DNA of 5,459 nucleotides from Chitinophagales bacterium (GCA_015654495.1 JAATGW010000282.1:1-5459); one strand, 5' to 3'; positions 1-5,009 are shown, numbered from the stretch's first letter. Translations and numbers: made by a program. The notes: a model not told the origin generated them from the sequence alone.

Positions 1-228
1 CCGGTCTGTGATCAAAAACCGCGCGTATATGTATCGCCTTCGCACAATCATCAATATCCAACCGGTAATGATCACACGAAACATATTGAATCCGTCTTCG
101 GCTACAGAAAATGGTATTTCATATAATGTAGTCCGGATCCACGCGAAAACGGTAAAGCCCAGTGTGGCGCCGGTACTGAGGGTGAGTTTAAGATCTTTGT
201 GCAGTTGTTTTTTGAAGTTGCCTTGCAT
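1..228 (-). CDS. Small membrane protein, N-terminal part (cut by window edge)
   Basis: The reverse strand reads open from an ATG at 228 to the left edge (76 codons, no stop), so the C-terminus is missing. The product begins MQGNFKKQLHKD, a basic hydrophilic start. A hydrophobic stretch follows at about residues 13-31 (containing TLGFTVFAWI), then a short loop with SVAEDGF, then a second hydrophobic stretch at about 50-62 (VIITGWILMIV) closed by RRRY. This suggests an inner-membrane protein with at least two helices and a positively charged turn after the second. I do not recognise the family. It lies downstream of the helical gene at 423-857 on the same strand, separated by about 194 nt holding two heptamer arrays, so it probably has its own promoter. 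The opposite strand is also open across this region, but that product looks like an ordinary non-coding reading, with no hydrophobic pattern. Confidence 0.55.
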   Translation of the reverse strand, partial: MQGNFKKQLHKDLKLTLSTGATLGFTVFAWIRTTLYEIPFSVAEDGFNMFRVIITGWILMIVRRRYIYARFLITDR

Positions 229-342
229 AACATTGTTTTAGTGGCGCAAATGTCATGCAGCTATAAATAGTAAAAATCTGTTATTGTGCAGTTAGCAGGA
301 AAAGGGCAGTAGTTTGCTGGAAGAATGAGTAATCAGGAAGGT

Positions 343-377
343 GTAGTCGGTAGTCGGTTGTCGGAAGTCTGTAGTCA
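343..377. repeat. Heptanucleotide tandem array, GTAGTCG type, 5 copies
   Basis: Five contiguous 7-bp units can be read in phase: GTAGTCG, GTAGTCG, GTTGTCG, GAAGTCT, GTAGTCA. The first two are identical and the others differ at one or two positions. The array lies in the spacer between the minus-strand helical gene and the membrane-protein gene, close to a second heptamer array of different sequence. Arrays like this are a known intergenic feature of many Bacteroidota genomes; their role is not established. Confidence 0.85.
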
Positions 378-380
378 GGG

Positions 381-416
381 AACTTATAACTTACAACCTA
401 AAACTTAACAACCTAT
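381..416. repeat. Heptanucleotide tandem array, AACTTAT type, 4-5 copies
   Basis: Four in-phase units, AACTTAT, AACTTAC, AACCTAA and AACTTAA, run from 381 to 408. A fifth unit, AACCTAT (410-416), is shifted by one inserted base. The array starts three bases after the GTAGTCG-type array ends and finishes six bases before the stop codon of the helical gene at 423, so it would lie in that gene's 3' untranslated region. The one-base slip and unit variation point to an old array that is drifting. Confidence 0.8.
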
Positions 417-422
417 TTCAAT

Positions 423-857
423 CTACAGCGACTCGCTGAACTTTTTGAGATGTTCGTGAAGGCGGGTAATCTTTTCCATCTGTGCCAATGGAAGGCTCCC
501 GGCTGTGCGTTCAGTACCTTTCCAGGAAAGTGCGATGGAATAAGCATTGGTGATTTTTTCCACATCATTAAGACAGTATCTCAGGATATTTTTTCTGTTA
601 GTCAACTCATGCAATTGTTCCAATGTTGGTTTTGTATCGGCTGACTCACTGAAAAGATTATAGTTTTCTTTCAGAAAAATTTTCAGCTCCGCCAGGTTTG
701 AACGGCAGGCTTCAACGATTCTTTCGAAAATGGAACTGATATCGCCTTCAATGCCAGGCAGATGACGCAGTAATAAAGTGTATTTCTGCTCCGTTTCTTT
801 CTGTAGCTGATATAAGCCAAGCAGTATTTCAAAAGCCGGCGCGACCTGATTTTCCAT
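423..857 (-). CDS. Small all-helical protein of unknown function
   Basis: A 144-residue product starting MENQVAPAFEILLGL. It has no signal peptide or membrane segment. It appears almost wholly alpha-helical: probable helices at about 3-31, 36-66, 76-110 and 121-143, separated by turns such as HLPGIEGD and ESADTKP, which suggests a four-helix bundle. Charged and leucine-rich heptad-like spacing would suit a self-associating cytoplasmic protein. No conserved metal-binding pair of ExxH motifs is evident, so a ferritin-like activity cannot be claimed. I chose the ATG at 857 because it follows an A-rich stretch (GAAAAACTAAAT), typical of Bacteroidota starts. A GTG at 905 would add 16 residues in frame but has no such context. 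The gene sits 71 nt after the methyltransferase on the same strand and may be cotranscribed with it. I do not recognise the family. Confidence 0.72.
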   Translation of the reverse strand: MENQVAPAFEILLGLYQLQKETEQKYTLLLRHLPGIEGDISSIFERIVEACRSNLAELKIFLKENYNLFSESADTKPTLEQLHELTNRKNILRYCLNDVEKITNAYSIALSWKGTERTAGSLPLAQMEKITRLHEHLKKFSESL

Positions 858-928
858 ATTTAGTTTTTCACGGTTATGCGCTGCAAAAATCACACCCGCA
901 GCCACTGTTCAAATATGGTTACAGCAAA

Positions 929-1786
929 CTAAAAGGCCGCATGCAGATCAACCCAAAAAATATGATGGCGTGTCCGTTCGCCTGCATCGAATTCAATAAA
1001 TCTGTCGCGGATAATATGGCGCATCTGCTCTGCTGAATACCAATCGCCTAAAAGCATTTCGCCAAAAGGGCCTGAAGATTCTTCACCGAATGTTACAGCA
1101 TATTTCCGCTGATACCACTGCCTGGGCAAAAGTGCGGGAGGATAGACCCGCAATATCCTGAAACTCTTTTTCAGAATTCGAAGGAACAGGTTTCGCTGCC
1201 ATTTGTAAAATGGTTGAGGGGATAAAGAATGAAGGGAGTATTGATCAATCAATTTAAACCTGCGATACCCCAGGCTAACCAGGTGATCGAGTGGTTTGTA
1301 AAGTTCTGTGGGATCAGCTTTCAAGTCAAGTAAGGATTTCCCGCAGATTTCCAGGGAAATATAGGCCGGTAACAGATCTGTTCTGGTAACAGTTTTCAAA
1401 ACCGGGACATCGGCGCCCTCAATATCAATCTTACAATAATACCCAACTCCCGATTCTCTGAAAACATCCTCCAGTTGCATAGCCGGCACCTGAACAGCTT
1501 CATATTTCAAGCCGGCTTGTTTTAATCGCTTGTTATATATTGAGCCTTCTCCGCTGTGTTCACAAACAAAAAACTCAACCTCATTTTGTTTCTCTCCTGT
1601 AATTGCGGCCTCCACAATTTTTAGTTTCCCCTCCTCAATTGCATCACGGAATTTTTCCCGCAACTCTGCAGCCAGAAATGGGTTCGCCTCAACAGCGACA
1701 ACATTATAGCCGCAGGAAAGGTACCAGCTGGTATCCTCGCCCGAATGTGCACCGATATCATAAACCAGTTTTTTTTCAGGAAACAT
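929..1786 (-). CDS. FkbM family SAM-dependent methyltransferase
   Basis: A 285-residue product with a class I methyltransferase Rossmann fold of the FkbM family. What is visible: the SAM-binding motif I VYDIGAHSGEDT (residues 8-19), a strand-2 acidic motif VVAVEANP (29-36) whose glutamate would bind the ribose of SAM, and the FkbM hallmark KIDIEGAD (119-126). Family members O-methylate sugars, polyketides or glycan precursors; the substrate here cannot be inferred. The C-terminal third (about 190-285) is rich in basic and aromatic residues (FYKWQRNLFLRILKKSFR) and lies outside the core fold; it may contact substrate or another protein. The start is well supported: the core motif begins only eight residues in, as in family members, and the next in-frame Met is residue 103. 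It is probably the first gene of a minus-strand unit with the helical gene. No glycosyltransferase or polysaccharide gene is in view, so the biological setting is unclear. Confidence 0.9.
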   Translation of the reverse strand: MFPEKKLVYDIGAHSGEDTSWYLSCGYNVVAVEANPFLAAELREKFRDAIEEGKLKIVEAAITGEKQNEVEFFVCEHSGEGSIYNKRLKQAGLKYEAVQVPAMQLEDVFRESGVGYYCKIDIEGADVPVLKTVTRTDLLPAYISLEICGKSLLDLKADPTELYKPLDHLVSLGYRRFKLIDQYSLHSLSPQPFYKWQRNLFLRILKKSFRILRVYPPALLPRQWYQRKYAVTFGEESSGPFGEMLLGDWYSAEQMRHIIRDRFIEFDAGERTRHHIFWVDLHAAF

Positions 1787-1814
1787 CTTTTAATCTGAAT
1801 TCCTTAATAATAAA

Positions 1815-1849
1815 TAAAGATAAGGGGAAACGGGAGTTTAGTGTTCAAC
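1815..1849 (-). promoter_or_regulatory. Possible promoter of the methyltransferase gene
   Basis: On the minus strand TATCTTTA (1822-1815) matches seven of eight positions of the Bacteroidota -7 consensus TAnnTTTG. A TTG (1848-1846) lies 23 nt upstream, the outer limit usually allowed for the -33 element. A transcript would start near 1808 and have a leader of about 22 nt. The -33 TTG would lie inside the heptamer array at 1836-1877. In AT-rich DNA such matches arise by chance, so this is only a candidate. Confidence 0.25.
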
Positions 1850-1877
1850 GTTCAACGTTTAACGTTTAATGTTGAAC
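1836..1877. repeat. Heptanucleotide tandem array, GTTNAAC type, 6 copies
   Basis: Six in-phase 7-bp units are visible: GTTTAGT, GTTCAAC, GTTCAAC, GTTTAAC, GTTTAAT and GTTGAAC. The consensus GTTNAAC is its own reverse complement apart from the central base, so the array reads nearly the same on both strands. It lies 49 nt upstream of the methyltransferase start codon in the divergent spacer. It matches the other two arrays in unit length but not in sequence. Confidence 0.85.
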
Positions 1878-1916
1878 GGCCCTTGATTTCTTGTTATTTC
1901 TCTTTAAATGAAATAA

Positions 1917-1940
1917 TTTGTTCAGAAATATTTTGTTCTG
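1917..1940. promoter_or_regulatory. Direct repeat TTTGTTCAG / TTTGTTCTG
   Basis: TTTGTTCAG (1917-1925) recurs as TTTGTTCTG (1932-1940), eight of nine bases matching with a 15-bp period. The same segment also contains the inverted pair CAGAA (1923-1927) and TTCTG (1936-1940). It lies between the divergent methyltransferase and VOC genes, so a regulator-binding site is conceivable. No known operator is recognised. Confidence 0.25.
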
Positions 1941-1947
1941 TTAAAAA

Positions 1948-2013
1948 ATGAGTAAACGGGTTTACGGAACCATCAAAAAAATCATGGGTAACCTGGCTAA
2001 CGGTGAGGGATAG
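1948..2013 (+). CDS. Possible 21-residue leader or small ORF
   Basis: An ATG preceded by a run of six A residues opens a 21-codon frame, MSKRVYGTIKKIMGNLANGEG, ending at TAG. The peptide is basic and could form an amphipathic helix. The start context is good for Bacteroidota, and the frame ends 29 nt before the VOC gene, so it could be an upstream leader ORF. A frame of this length is expected by chance, and the palindrome at 1952-1965 lies inside it. Treat as speculative. Confidence 0.2.
   Translation: MSKRVYGTIKKIMGNLANGEG
1952..1965. promoter_or_regulatory. Perfect palindrome GTAAAC-GG-GTTTAC
   Basis: Six-base arms GTAAAC (1952-1957) and GTTTAC (1960-1965) flank two G residues. The size and symmetry suit an operator for a dimeric helix-turn-helix regulator. 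Its place in the divergent spacer, 77 nt upstream of the VOC gene start, would fit. No regulator gene is in view and no known operator is matched. Confidence 0.3.
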
Positions 2014-2042
2014 TAGAAAAGAAATTCATAAAAAATAAAAAT

Positions 2043-2417
2043 ATGGCAACCGCGCAAATAACAAAACTTGTTCCGATGCTGTACACTACAGATATTCCTG
2101 CAACAATCGATTTTTATGTAAAAGAACTGGGCTTTACCTGTGATGCATATGAAAAAGACTGGGGCTGGGCTACGCTGAGTTTTGAAGGAGTTGAAATAAT
2201 GCTTGCTTTGCCTAATCAGCATCTGGCATTTGTGAAACCAGAATTTACGGGCTCTTTTTATTATCAGACGCCTGATGTGGATTTGTTTTGGGAACAGGTC
2301 AGGGAAACTGCACGGATCGTTTATCCTCTGGAAAGTTTCGAGTACGGTATGCGCGAGTTTGCCATTTACGACAATAATGGTTATGTACTACAGTTTGGGA
2401 CACCTGTTGAGAATTGA
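2043..2417 (+). CDS. VOC superfamily protein (glyoxalase/bleomycin-resistance-like)
   Basis: A 124-residue cytoplasmic protein of single-module VOC length. The first beta-alpha-beta unit is recognisable: LVPMLYTTDIPATIDFYVKE (residues 9-28), then LGF and a strand ending in GVEIMLA (49-55). The second unit carries FYYQTPDVDLFWEQV (72-86) and ends with DNNGYVLQFG (110-119). VOC members include glyoxalase I, ring-cleaving dioxygenases, thiol transferases and drug-sequestering resistance proteins. Two usual metal-ligand positions are changed: no histidine in the first strand (VPML), and Gln117 where the terminal strand often has Glu (YLLEF). This favours a metal-free ligand-binding protein of the bleomycin-resistance type over a glyoxalase enzyme. 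The substrate is unknown. The start is supported by an A-rich leader (CATAAAAAATAAAAAT) and by the family N-terminus. The dehydrogenase follows after 127 nt on the same strand. Confidence 0.88.
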   Translation: MATAQITKLVPMLYTTDIPATIDFYVKELGFTCDAYEKDWGWATLSFEGVEIMLALPNQHLAFVKPEFTGSFYYQTPDVDLFWEQVRETARIVYPLESFEYGMREFAIYDNNGYVLQFGTPVEN

Positions 2418-2456
2418 AACCAGCGGACATTAAACAGTTAAATGAGCCGGATTCTA

Positions 2457-2485
2457 ATTGGTTATATTTTTTTGATCTATTTTTA
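2457..2485 (+). promoter_or_regulatory. Possible promoter of the dehydrogenase gene
   Basis: TATTTTTA (2478-2485) matches seven of eight positions of the Bacteroidota -7 element TAnnTTTG. A TTG (2458-2460) lies 17 nt upstream, within the allowed spacing for the -33 element. A start near 2492 would give a leader of about 50 nt that includes the hairpin at 2504-2526. The region is AT-rich, so this is a weak call. Confidence 0.25.
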
Positions 2486-2503
2486 TCGGAACTGCCTCCC
2501 CTT

Positions 2504-2526
2504 CTGATTTCTCCAGGAATAATCAG
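2504..2526 (+). promoter_or_regulatory. Inverted repeat in the dehydrogenase leader
   Basis: CTGATT (2504-2509) and AATCAG (2521-2526) are perfect complements around an 11-nt loop, ending 18 nt before the dehydrogenase start codon. It could be a leader hairpin affecting translation, or an operator. No following T-run makes a terminator unlikely. Confidence 0.25.
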
Positions 2527-2544
2527 CAGCACAAAAACAATGCA

Positions 2545-3351
2545 ATGATTCAGTATTCATTGAAAGGACAGAACGCTTTGGTAACAGGTGCAAATTCAGG
2601 AATAGGAGAAGCTATCGCGATCGGTCTTGCTGAAGCAGGCGCAAACGTGGCAGTGAATTATGTTGTTGGCCCGGAACAGGCGGAAGTGGTTGTCGAAAAA
2701 ATCCGGTCTTTCGGATCAAAAGCAATCGCACTTAAAGCAGATGTAGGCAATGAGGCCGAAGTAAAGGCCATGTTCAAAGCCATGTACGATGAATTTGGCA
2801 CCATTGATATTCTGGTAAACAATGCAGGACTACAGCGGGACGCTCCGTTTCATGATATGACACTCGCGCAATGGGAAAAAGTGATGAATGTCAATTTAAC
2901 CGGGCAATTCCTTTGTGCACGTGAAGCGATTGTTGAAATGCTGCGCCGCGGCGTTCAGCCTGATAGATCGCCGGCATGTGGCAAAATAATCTGTATGAGC
3001 TCTGTGCATGAACTGATACCCTGGGGTGGTCACGTAAACTATGCTTCTTCAAAGGGAGCAATAAAAATGTTTATGCAGAGTCTCGCACAGGAATATGGTG
3101 ACCGCAAGATCCGGGTAAACAGTATCTGCCCTGGCGCGGTTCAGTCACCTATTAACAGACCAGCATGGGATACCCCTGAAGCGATGGAACGACTCATGTC
3201 GCTGATACCATATAACAGGATCGGCCAACCGAAAGACGTAGCGAACCTGGCAGTGTTTCTTGCATCTGATGCGTCTGATTATATCACTGGTGCCAGTATT
3301 TTTATTGATGGGGGAATGACAGTGTTTGAAGGTTTTGCAGAAGGAGGATAA
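2545..3351 (+). CDS. SDR family oxidoreductase, glucose 1-dehydrogenase-like
   Basis: A 268-residue classical short-chain dehydrogenase that uses NAD(P). Visible features: the nucleotide-binding TGANSGIG (14-21), ADV (65-67), NNAG (92-95), and the catalytic tetrad Asn117, Ser153 (MSSVHE), Tyr166 and Lys170 (YASSK). PG (196-197) follows strand 6. The segments MSSVHELIPW and the C-terminal DGGMTVFEGF resemble those of Bacillus glucose 1-dehydrogenase, which oxidises beta-D-glucose to gluconolactone, so that subfamily is likely. SDR substrates are hard to predict, and another sugar or polyol is possible. Between the helix after the active-site Asn and the catalytic Ser strand it has a longer loop (RRGVQPDRSPACGK, about 134-147) than the Bacillus enzyme. 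No acidic residue follows strand 2 (VNYVVG, 37-42), so NADP use is not excluded. The ATG at 2545 places the first strand as in the family; an ATG at 2540 is out of frame. Confidence 0.93.
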   Translation: MIQYSLKGQNALVTGANSGIGEAIAIGLAEAGANVAVNYVVGPEQAEVVVEKIRSFGSKAIALKADVGNEAEVKAMFKAMYDEFGTIDILVNNAGLQRDAPFHDMTLAQWEKVMNVNLTGQFLCAREAIVEMLRRGVQPDRSPACGKIICMSSVHELIPWGGHVNYASSKGAIKMFMQSLAQEYGDRKIRVNSICPGAVQSPINRPAWDTPEAMERLMSLIPYNRIGQPKDVANLAVFLASDASDYITGASIFIDGGMTVFEGFAEGG

Positions 3352-3387
3352 ATAGCAGGAATATCCGGGAACCCGACTTTAAATTCC

Positions 3388-3420
3388 ACCGGCCAATGCA
3401 GTATTATTTAATTGTCCGGT
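3388..3420 (+). terminator. Hairpin after the dehydrogenase, possible terminator
   Basis: ACCGGCCAAT (3388-3397) and ATTGTCCGGT (3411-3420) pair at nine of ten positions around a 13-nt loop, starting 37 nt after the stop codon. The GC-rich base of the stem and its position suit a transcript end. It is followed by ATCTAAAAATG instead of a clear T-run, so it is either a weak intrinsic terminator or a 3'-end stabilising stem. Confidence 0.45.
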
Positions 3421-3428
3421 ATCTAAAA

Positions 3429-3554
3429 ATGTTTATTTTCGGACGTCCCTTTAAAACTGCGCTGAAGTTGTCCTTCGAACCTGATCTGCCGCTACTAACA
3501 GAAATGAAAACAAGTAATTCTTCGTATTCAGCAATTGTGAGTGTCAGAAAATAA
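3429..3554 (+). CDS. Possible 41-residue small ORF
   Basis: An ATG preceded by TCTAAAA opens a 41-codon frame that begins MFIFGRPFKTALKLSFEP and ends AIVSVRK before TAA. It has no membrane segment or known motif, and I do not recognise it. Its start context is reasonable for the phylum, and it begins just after the hairpin at 3388-3420. A 41-codon frame is not improbable by chance, so it may be spurious or a remnant. Confidence 0.22.
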   Translation: MFIFGRPFKTALKLSFEPDLPLLTEMKTSNSSYSAIVSVRK

Positions 3555-3805
3555 AAGCCTGGAAATAGTCAGCAAGCACACTTGACATTAACGTCTGTAT
3601 CATTTGAAAAGACGATAGGAATATTACAAAGGATGTTTGTCCTTCATAACTGCTGCACCTGATGAAGTCGGTCTTCAGACATGGTGGTGTTTAAATTTTA
3701 TCTATCGGAATGTTCAAACACAGTGTGCAGCTTAATAAACGACCAGATGTGATGAATTAACAAACAGGTATCAGCACTGAAGTTGGAGGCCTGAATAAAA
3801 GCCTG
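3550..3805. repeat. 12-bp direct repeat AATAAAAGCCTG
   Basis: AATAAAAGCCTG occurs at 3550-3561 and again at 3794-3805, 244 bp apart in the same spacer; the flanks differ. A shared 12-mer in so short a stretch is unlikely in random sequence, although part of it is A-rich. It could mark a small duplication, deletion endpoints, or a shared binding site. Confidence 0.45.
3652..3731 (+). ncRNA. Candidate structured RNA, three-way junction
   Basis: Nested inverted repeats allow a branched fold. The closing stem pairs GCTGCACCTG (3652-3661) with CAGTGTGCAGC (3721-3731), ten base pairs with one bulged T. Inside it, TGAAG (3663-3667) pairs with CTTCA (3673-3677) over a five-base loop, and TGTTT (3688-3692) pairs with AAACA (3716-3720). 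I found this by eye; no folding energy was calculated. No known riboswitch or sRNA family is recognised, and no consensus promoter was found upstream. It equally could be a chance arrangement or DNA-level symmetry. The strand is assigned only because neighbouring genes read plus. Confidence 0.25.
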
Positions 3806-3829
3806 AACAAGGCGGAAATTTATCAGGCT
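3800..3829. repeat. Inverted repeat AGCCTGA / TCAGGCT
   Basis: Perfect seven-base arms at 3800-3806 and 3823-3829 surround a 16-nt loop. On the minus strand the stem is followed by TTTTATT, giving a terminator-like form, though no minus-strand gene lies upstream of it in the window. On the plus strand it is followed by GTAAAAAAAG. Its left arm overlaps the second copy of the 12-bp direct repeat. Confidence 0.4.
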
Positions 3830-3916
3830 GTAAAAAAAGCAAATAAGAAAATATAAAATGAATTGCTGATAGTTGGATTTTTTCCGGTAGGCATTTAAAA
3901 CTTTAAAACTTCTGTT

Positions 3917-5005
3917 ATGGATACATTAACCAAAGACAATGCGCGCAGAGTCATAGAAACAGCATTAGCTTTATTATTCCTTCTCATACTGCTGTTTGAT
4001 CTTTACGTGGTTTTAAGCGTCTTTTTTGGTGTATTTACTTATGCCATTATCTTCTCCGTTGCGCTGGCCGGGCTTTTTGAACGTTTGGTAAAGCTTTTTA
4101 AAAACAAAAGAGGCCTGGCTGCTTTTGTGTATGCTGTCCTCCTTATTCTGATTATTGCGATGCCATTTATCTATATCATTTCGGTGTTGAGTGATTATGT
4201 AACTCAGGTGATGTTATGGATATCAAGTGCAAAAGTAAATGGAGTGCCTGACTTACCTGCATGGATAGCAACGCTTCCGTTTGTTGGCGACAAGATCAGT
4301 GGATTCTGGAGCGATATGCAAACCGATCCTACTCATACGGTCGTATTGTATGAGCCACAGATCACGGCCGCAATGAAAACTCTCGTTTCGGGCGGAGCTG
4401 GCATTGTGGGAGCTGCACTGGAATTCATAGTGGGTATAATTGTCTCTGCATTATTACTCACAAAAAGGGAACAGGTATTGAAGCCATTATATGATACAAT
4501 GCGTGCAATTGTTGGCATAACTGATGGCCCTGCTTTGGTGGATGCCACCGGCCGGGCGGTAAAAGGAGTAGCCGTTGGCGTTATGGGAACCGCATTCATT
4601 GCCGCACTTGCGGCCTGGATTGGTTTTGCTATTGCAGGAATCTCATTTGCCGTGGCATTGGCGGCCATTACCTTTTTTCTGGTAGTAATCCAGGTAGGTC
4701 CCGTACTGGTGTGGGTACCTGTAGCCATCTGGCTTGGAACACATGGACAAACCGGAACCGCCATTTTTGTAACGATATATGGTATTGTGGTGTTGATGGG
4801 TATCGATAATGTTCTTAAACCTGTTCTGATCGCACGCAGCGGGAAACTGCCGATACTCGTTCTTTTCCTTGGTGTAATCGGCGGAATGGTCGCCTGGGGT
4901 TTCACAGGAATGTTTAAAGGGGCGATTATTCTGTCAGTATTTTATACCATATTCGTGAGTTGGAGTAATAGGCAAAAAACGGAAGTTTCAACTCAGGTTG
5001 TCTGA
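3917..5005 (+). CDS. AI-2E family transporter, YdiK-like membrane protein
   Basis: A 362-residue integral membrane protein of the AI-2E/UPF0118 family, near the usual length. It most resembles the YdiK branch: PDLPAWIATLPFVGDKI (111-127) in the extracytoplasmic region, GPVLVWVPVAIWL (261-273), DNVLKPVLI (297-305) and LGVIGGMVAWG (318-328). Hydrophobic segments lie at about 14-37, 39-54, 67-91, 160-181, 218-239, 241-260, 262-274, 281-296 and 311-346. Family members have been linked to autoinducer-2 export, Na+/H+ exchange and other efflux; the family name does not prove AI-2 transport, and no luxS is in view. Near the C-terminus the sequence reads MFKGAIIL where E. coli YdiK has LFIGPVLL, so the Gly-Pro is lost and a Lys is introduced. 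The ATG at 3917 gives a typical short basic N-terminus before the first helix. An efflux adaptor gene follows after 314 nt, which suits an export role. Confidence 0.9.
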   Translation: MDTLTKDNARRVIETALALLFLLILLFDLYVVLSVFFGVFTYAIIFSVALAGLFERLVKLFKNKRGLAAFVYAVLLILIIAMPFIYIISVLSDYVTQVMLWISSAKVNGVPDLPAWIATLPFVGDKISGFWSDMQTDPTHTVVLYEPQITAAMKTLVSGGAGIVGAALEFIVGIIVSALLLTKREQVLKPLYDTMRAIVGITDGPALVDATGRAVKGVAVGVMGTAFIAALAAWIGFAIAGISFAVALAAITFFLVVIQVGPVLVWVPVAIWLGTHGQTGTAIFVTIYGIVVLMGIDNVLKPVLIARSGKLPILVLFLGVIGGMVAWGFTGMFKGAIILSVFYTIFVSWSNRQKTEVSTQVV

Positions 5006-5009
5006 TCCA

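Larger units (their letters stand above)
3352..3916. other. 565-nt spacer without a convincing gene
   Basis: No frame here gives a recognisable protein. The stretch contains a near-perfect hairpin close after the dehydrogenase stop, a possible 41-codon ORF (3429-3554), inverted repeats able to form a branched RNA (3652-3731), a 12-bp direct repeat, a coding-like tail with no start codon (3761-3856), and a TTTAAAAC tandem pair (3894-3909) just before the next gene. It could be a decayed gene, a non-coding RNA locus, or ordinary spacer. Confidence 0.6.

Noticed and set aside
8..241. Plus-strand open frame of 77 codons at the left edge
   Set aside because: It overlaps the minus-strand membrane-protein frame, whose hydrophobic and charge pattern looks like a real protein; the plus frame has no such pattern.
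343..416. CRISPR array
   Set aside because: The units are contiguous 7-bp repeats without spacers, and no cas gene is present.
1962..2222. Minus-strand frame of 86 codons across the start of the VOC gene
   Set aside because: It overlaps the well-supported VOC frame and has a low-complexity, Phe- and Tyr-rich antisense composition.
3341..3347. Perfect Shine-Dalgarno-like AAGGAGG at the end of the dehydrogenase
   Set aside because: It encodes part of the C-terminal residues Glu-Gly-Gly, and no start codon follows at a useful distance.
3582..3606. TTGACA with TATCATTTG downstream as a promoter for the candidate RNA
   Set aside because: The spacing (about 10 nt between TTGACA and TATCAT) is too short for a sigma-70 promoter, and the second box has one base too many for TAnnTTTG.
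3681..3752. 23-codon frame starting MVVFKFYLSE
   Set aside because: It is short, lies within the inverted-repeat region, has no supportive start context, and is expected by chance.
4333..4905. Long minus-strand open frame of 190 codons inside the transporter gene
   Set aside because: It lies wholly within the YdiK-like gene, is dominated by Thr, Ala, Pro and Ile as expected from the antisense of hydrophobic codons, and matches no family.
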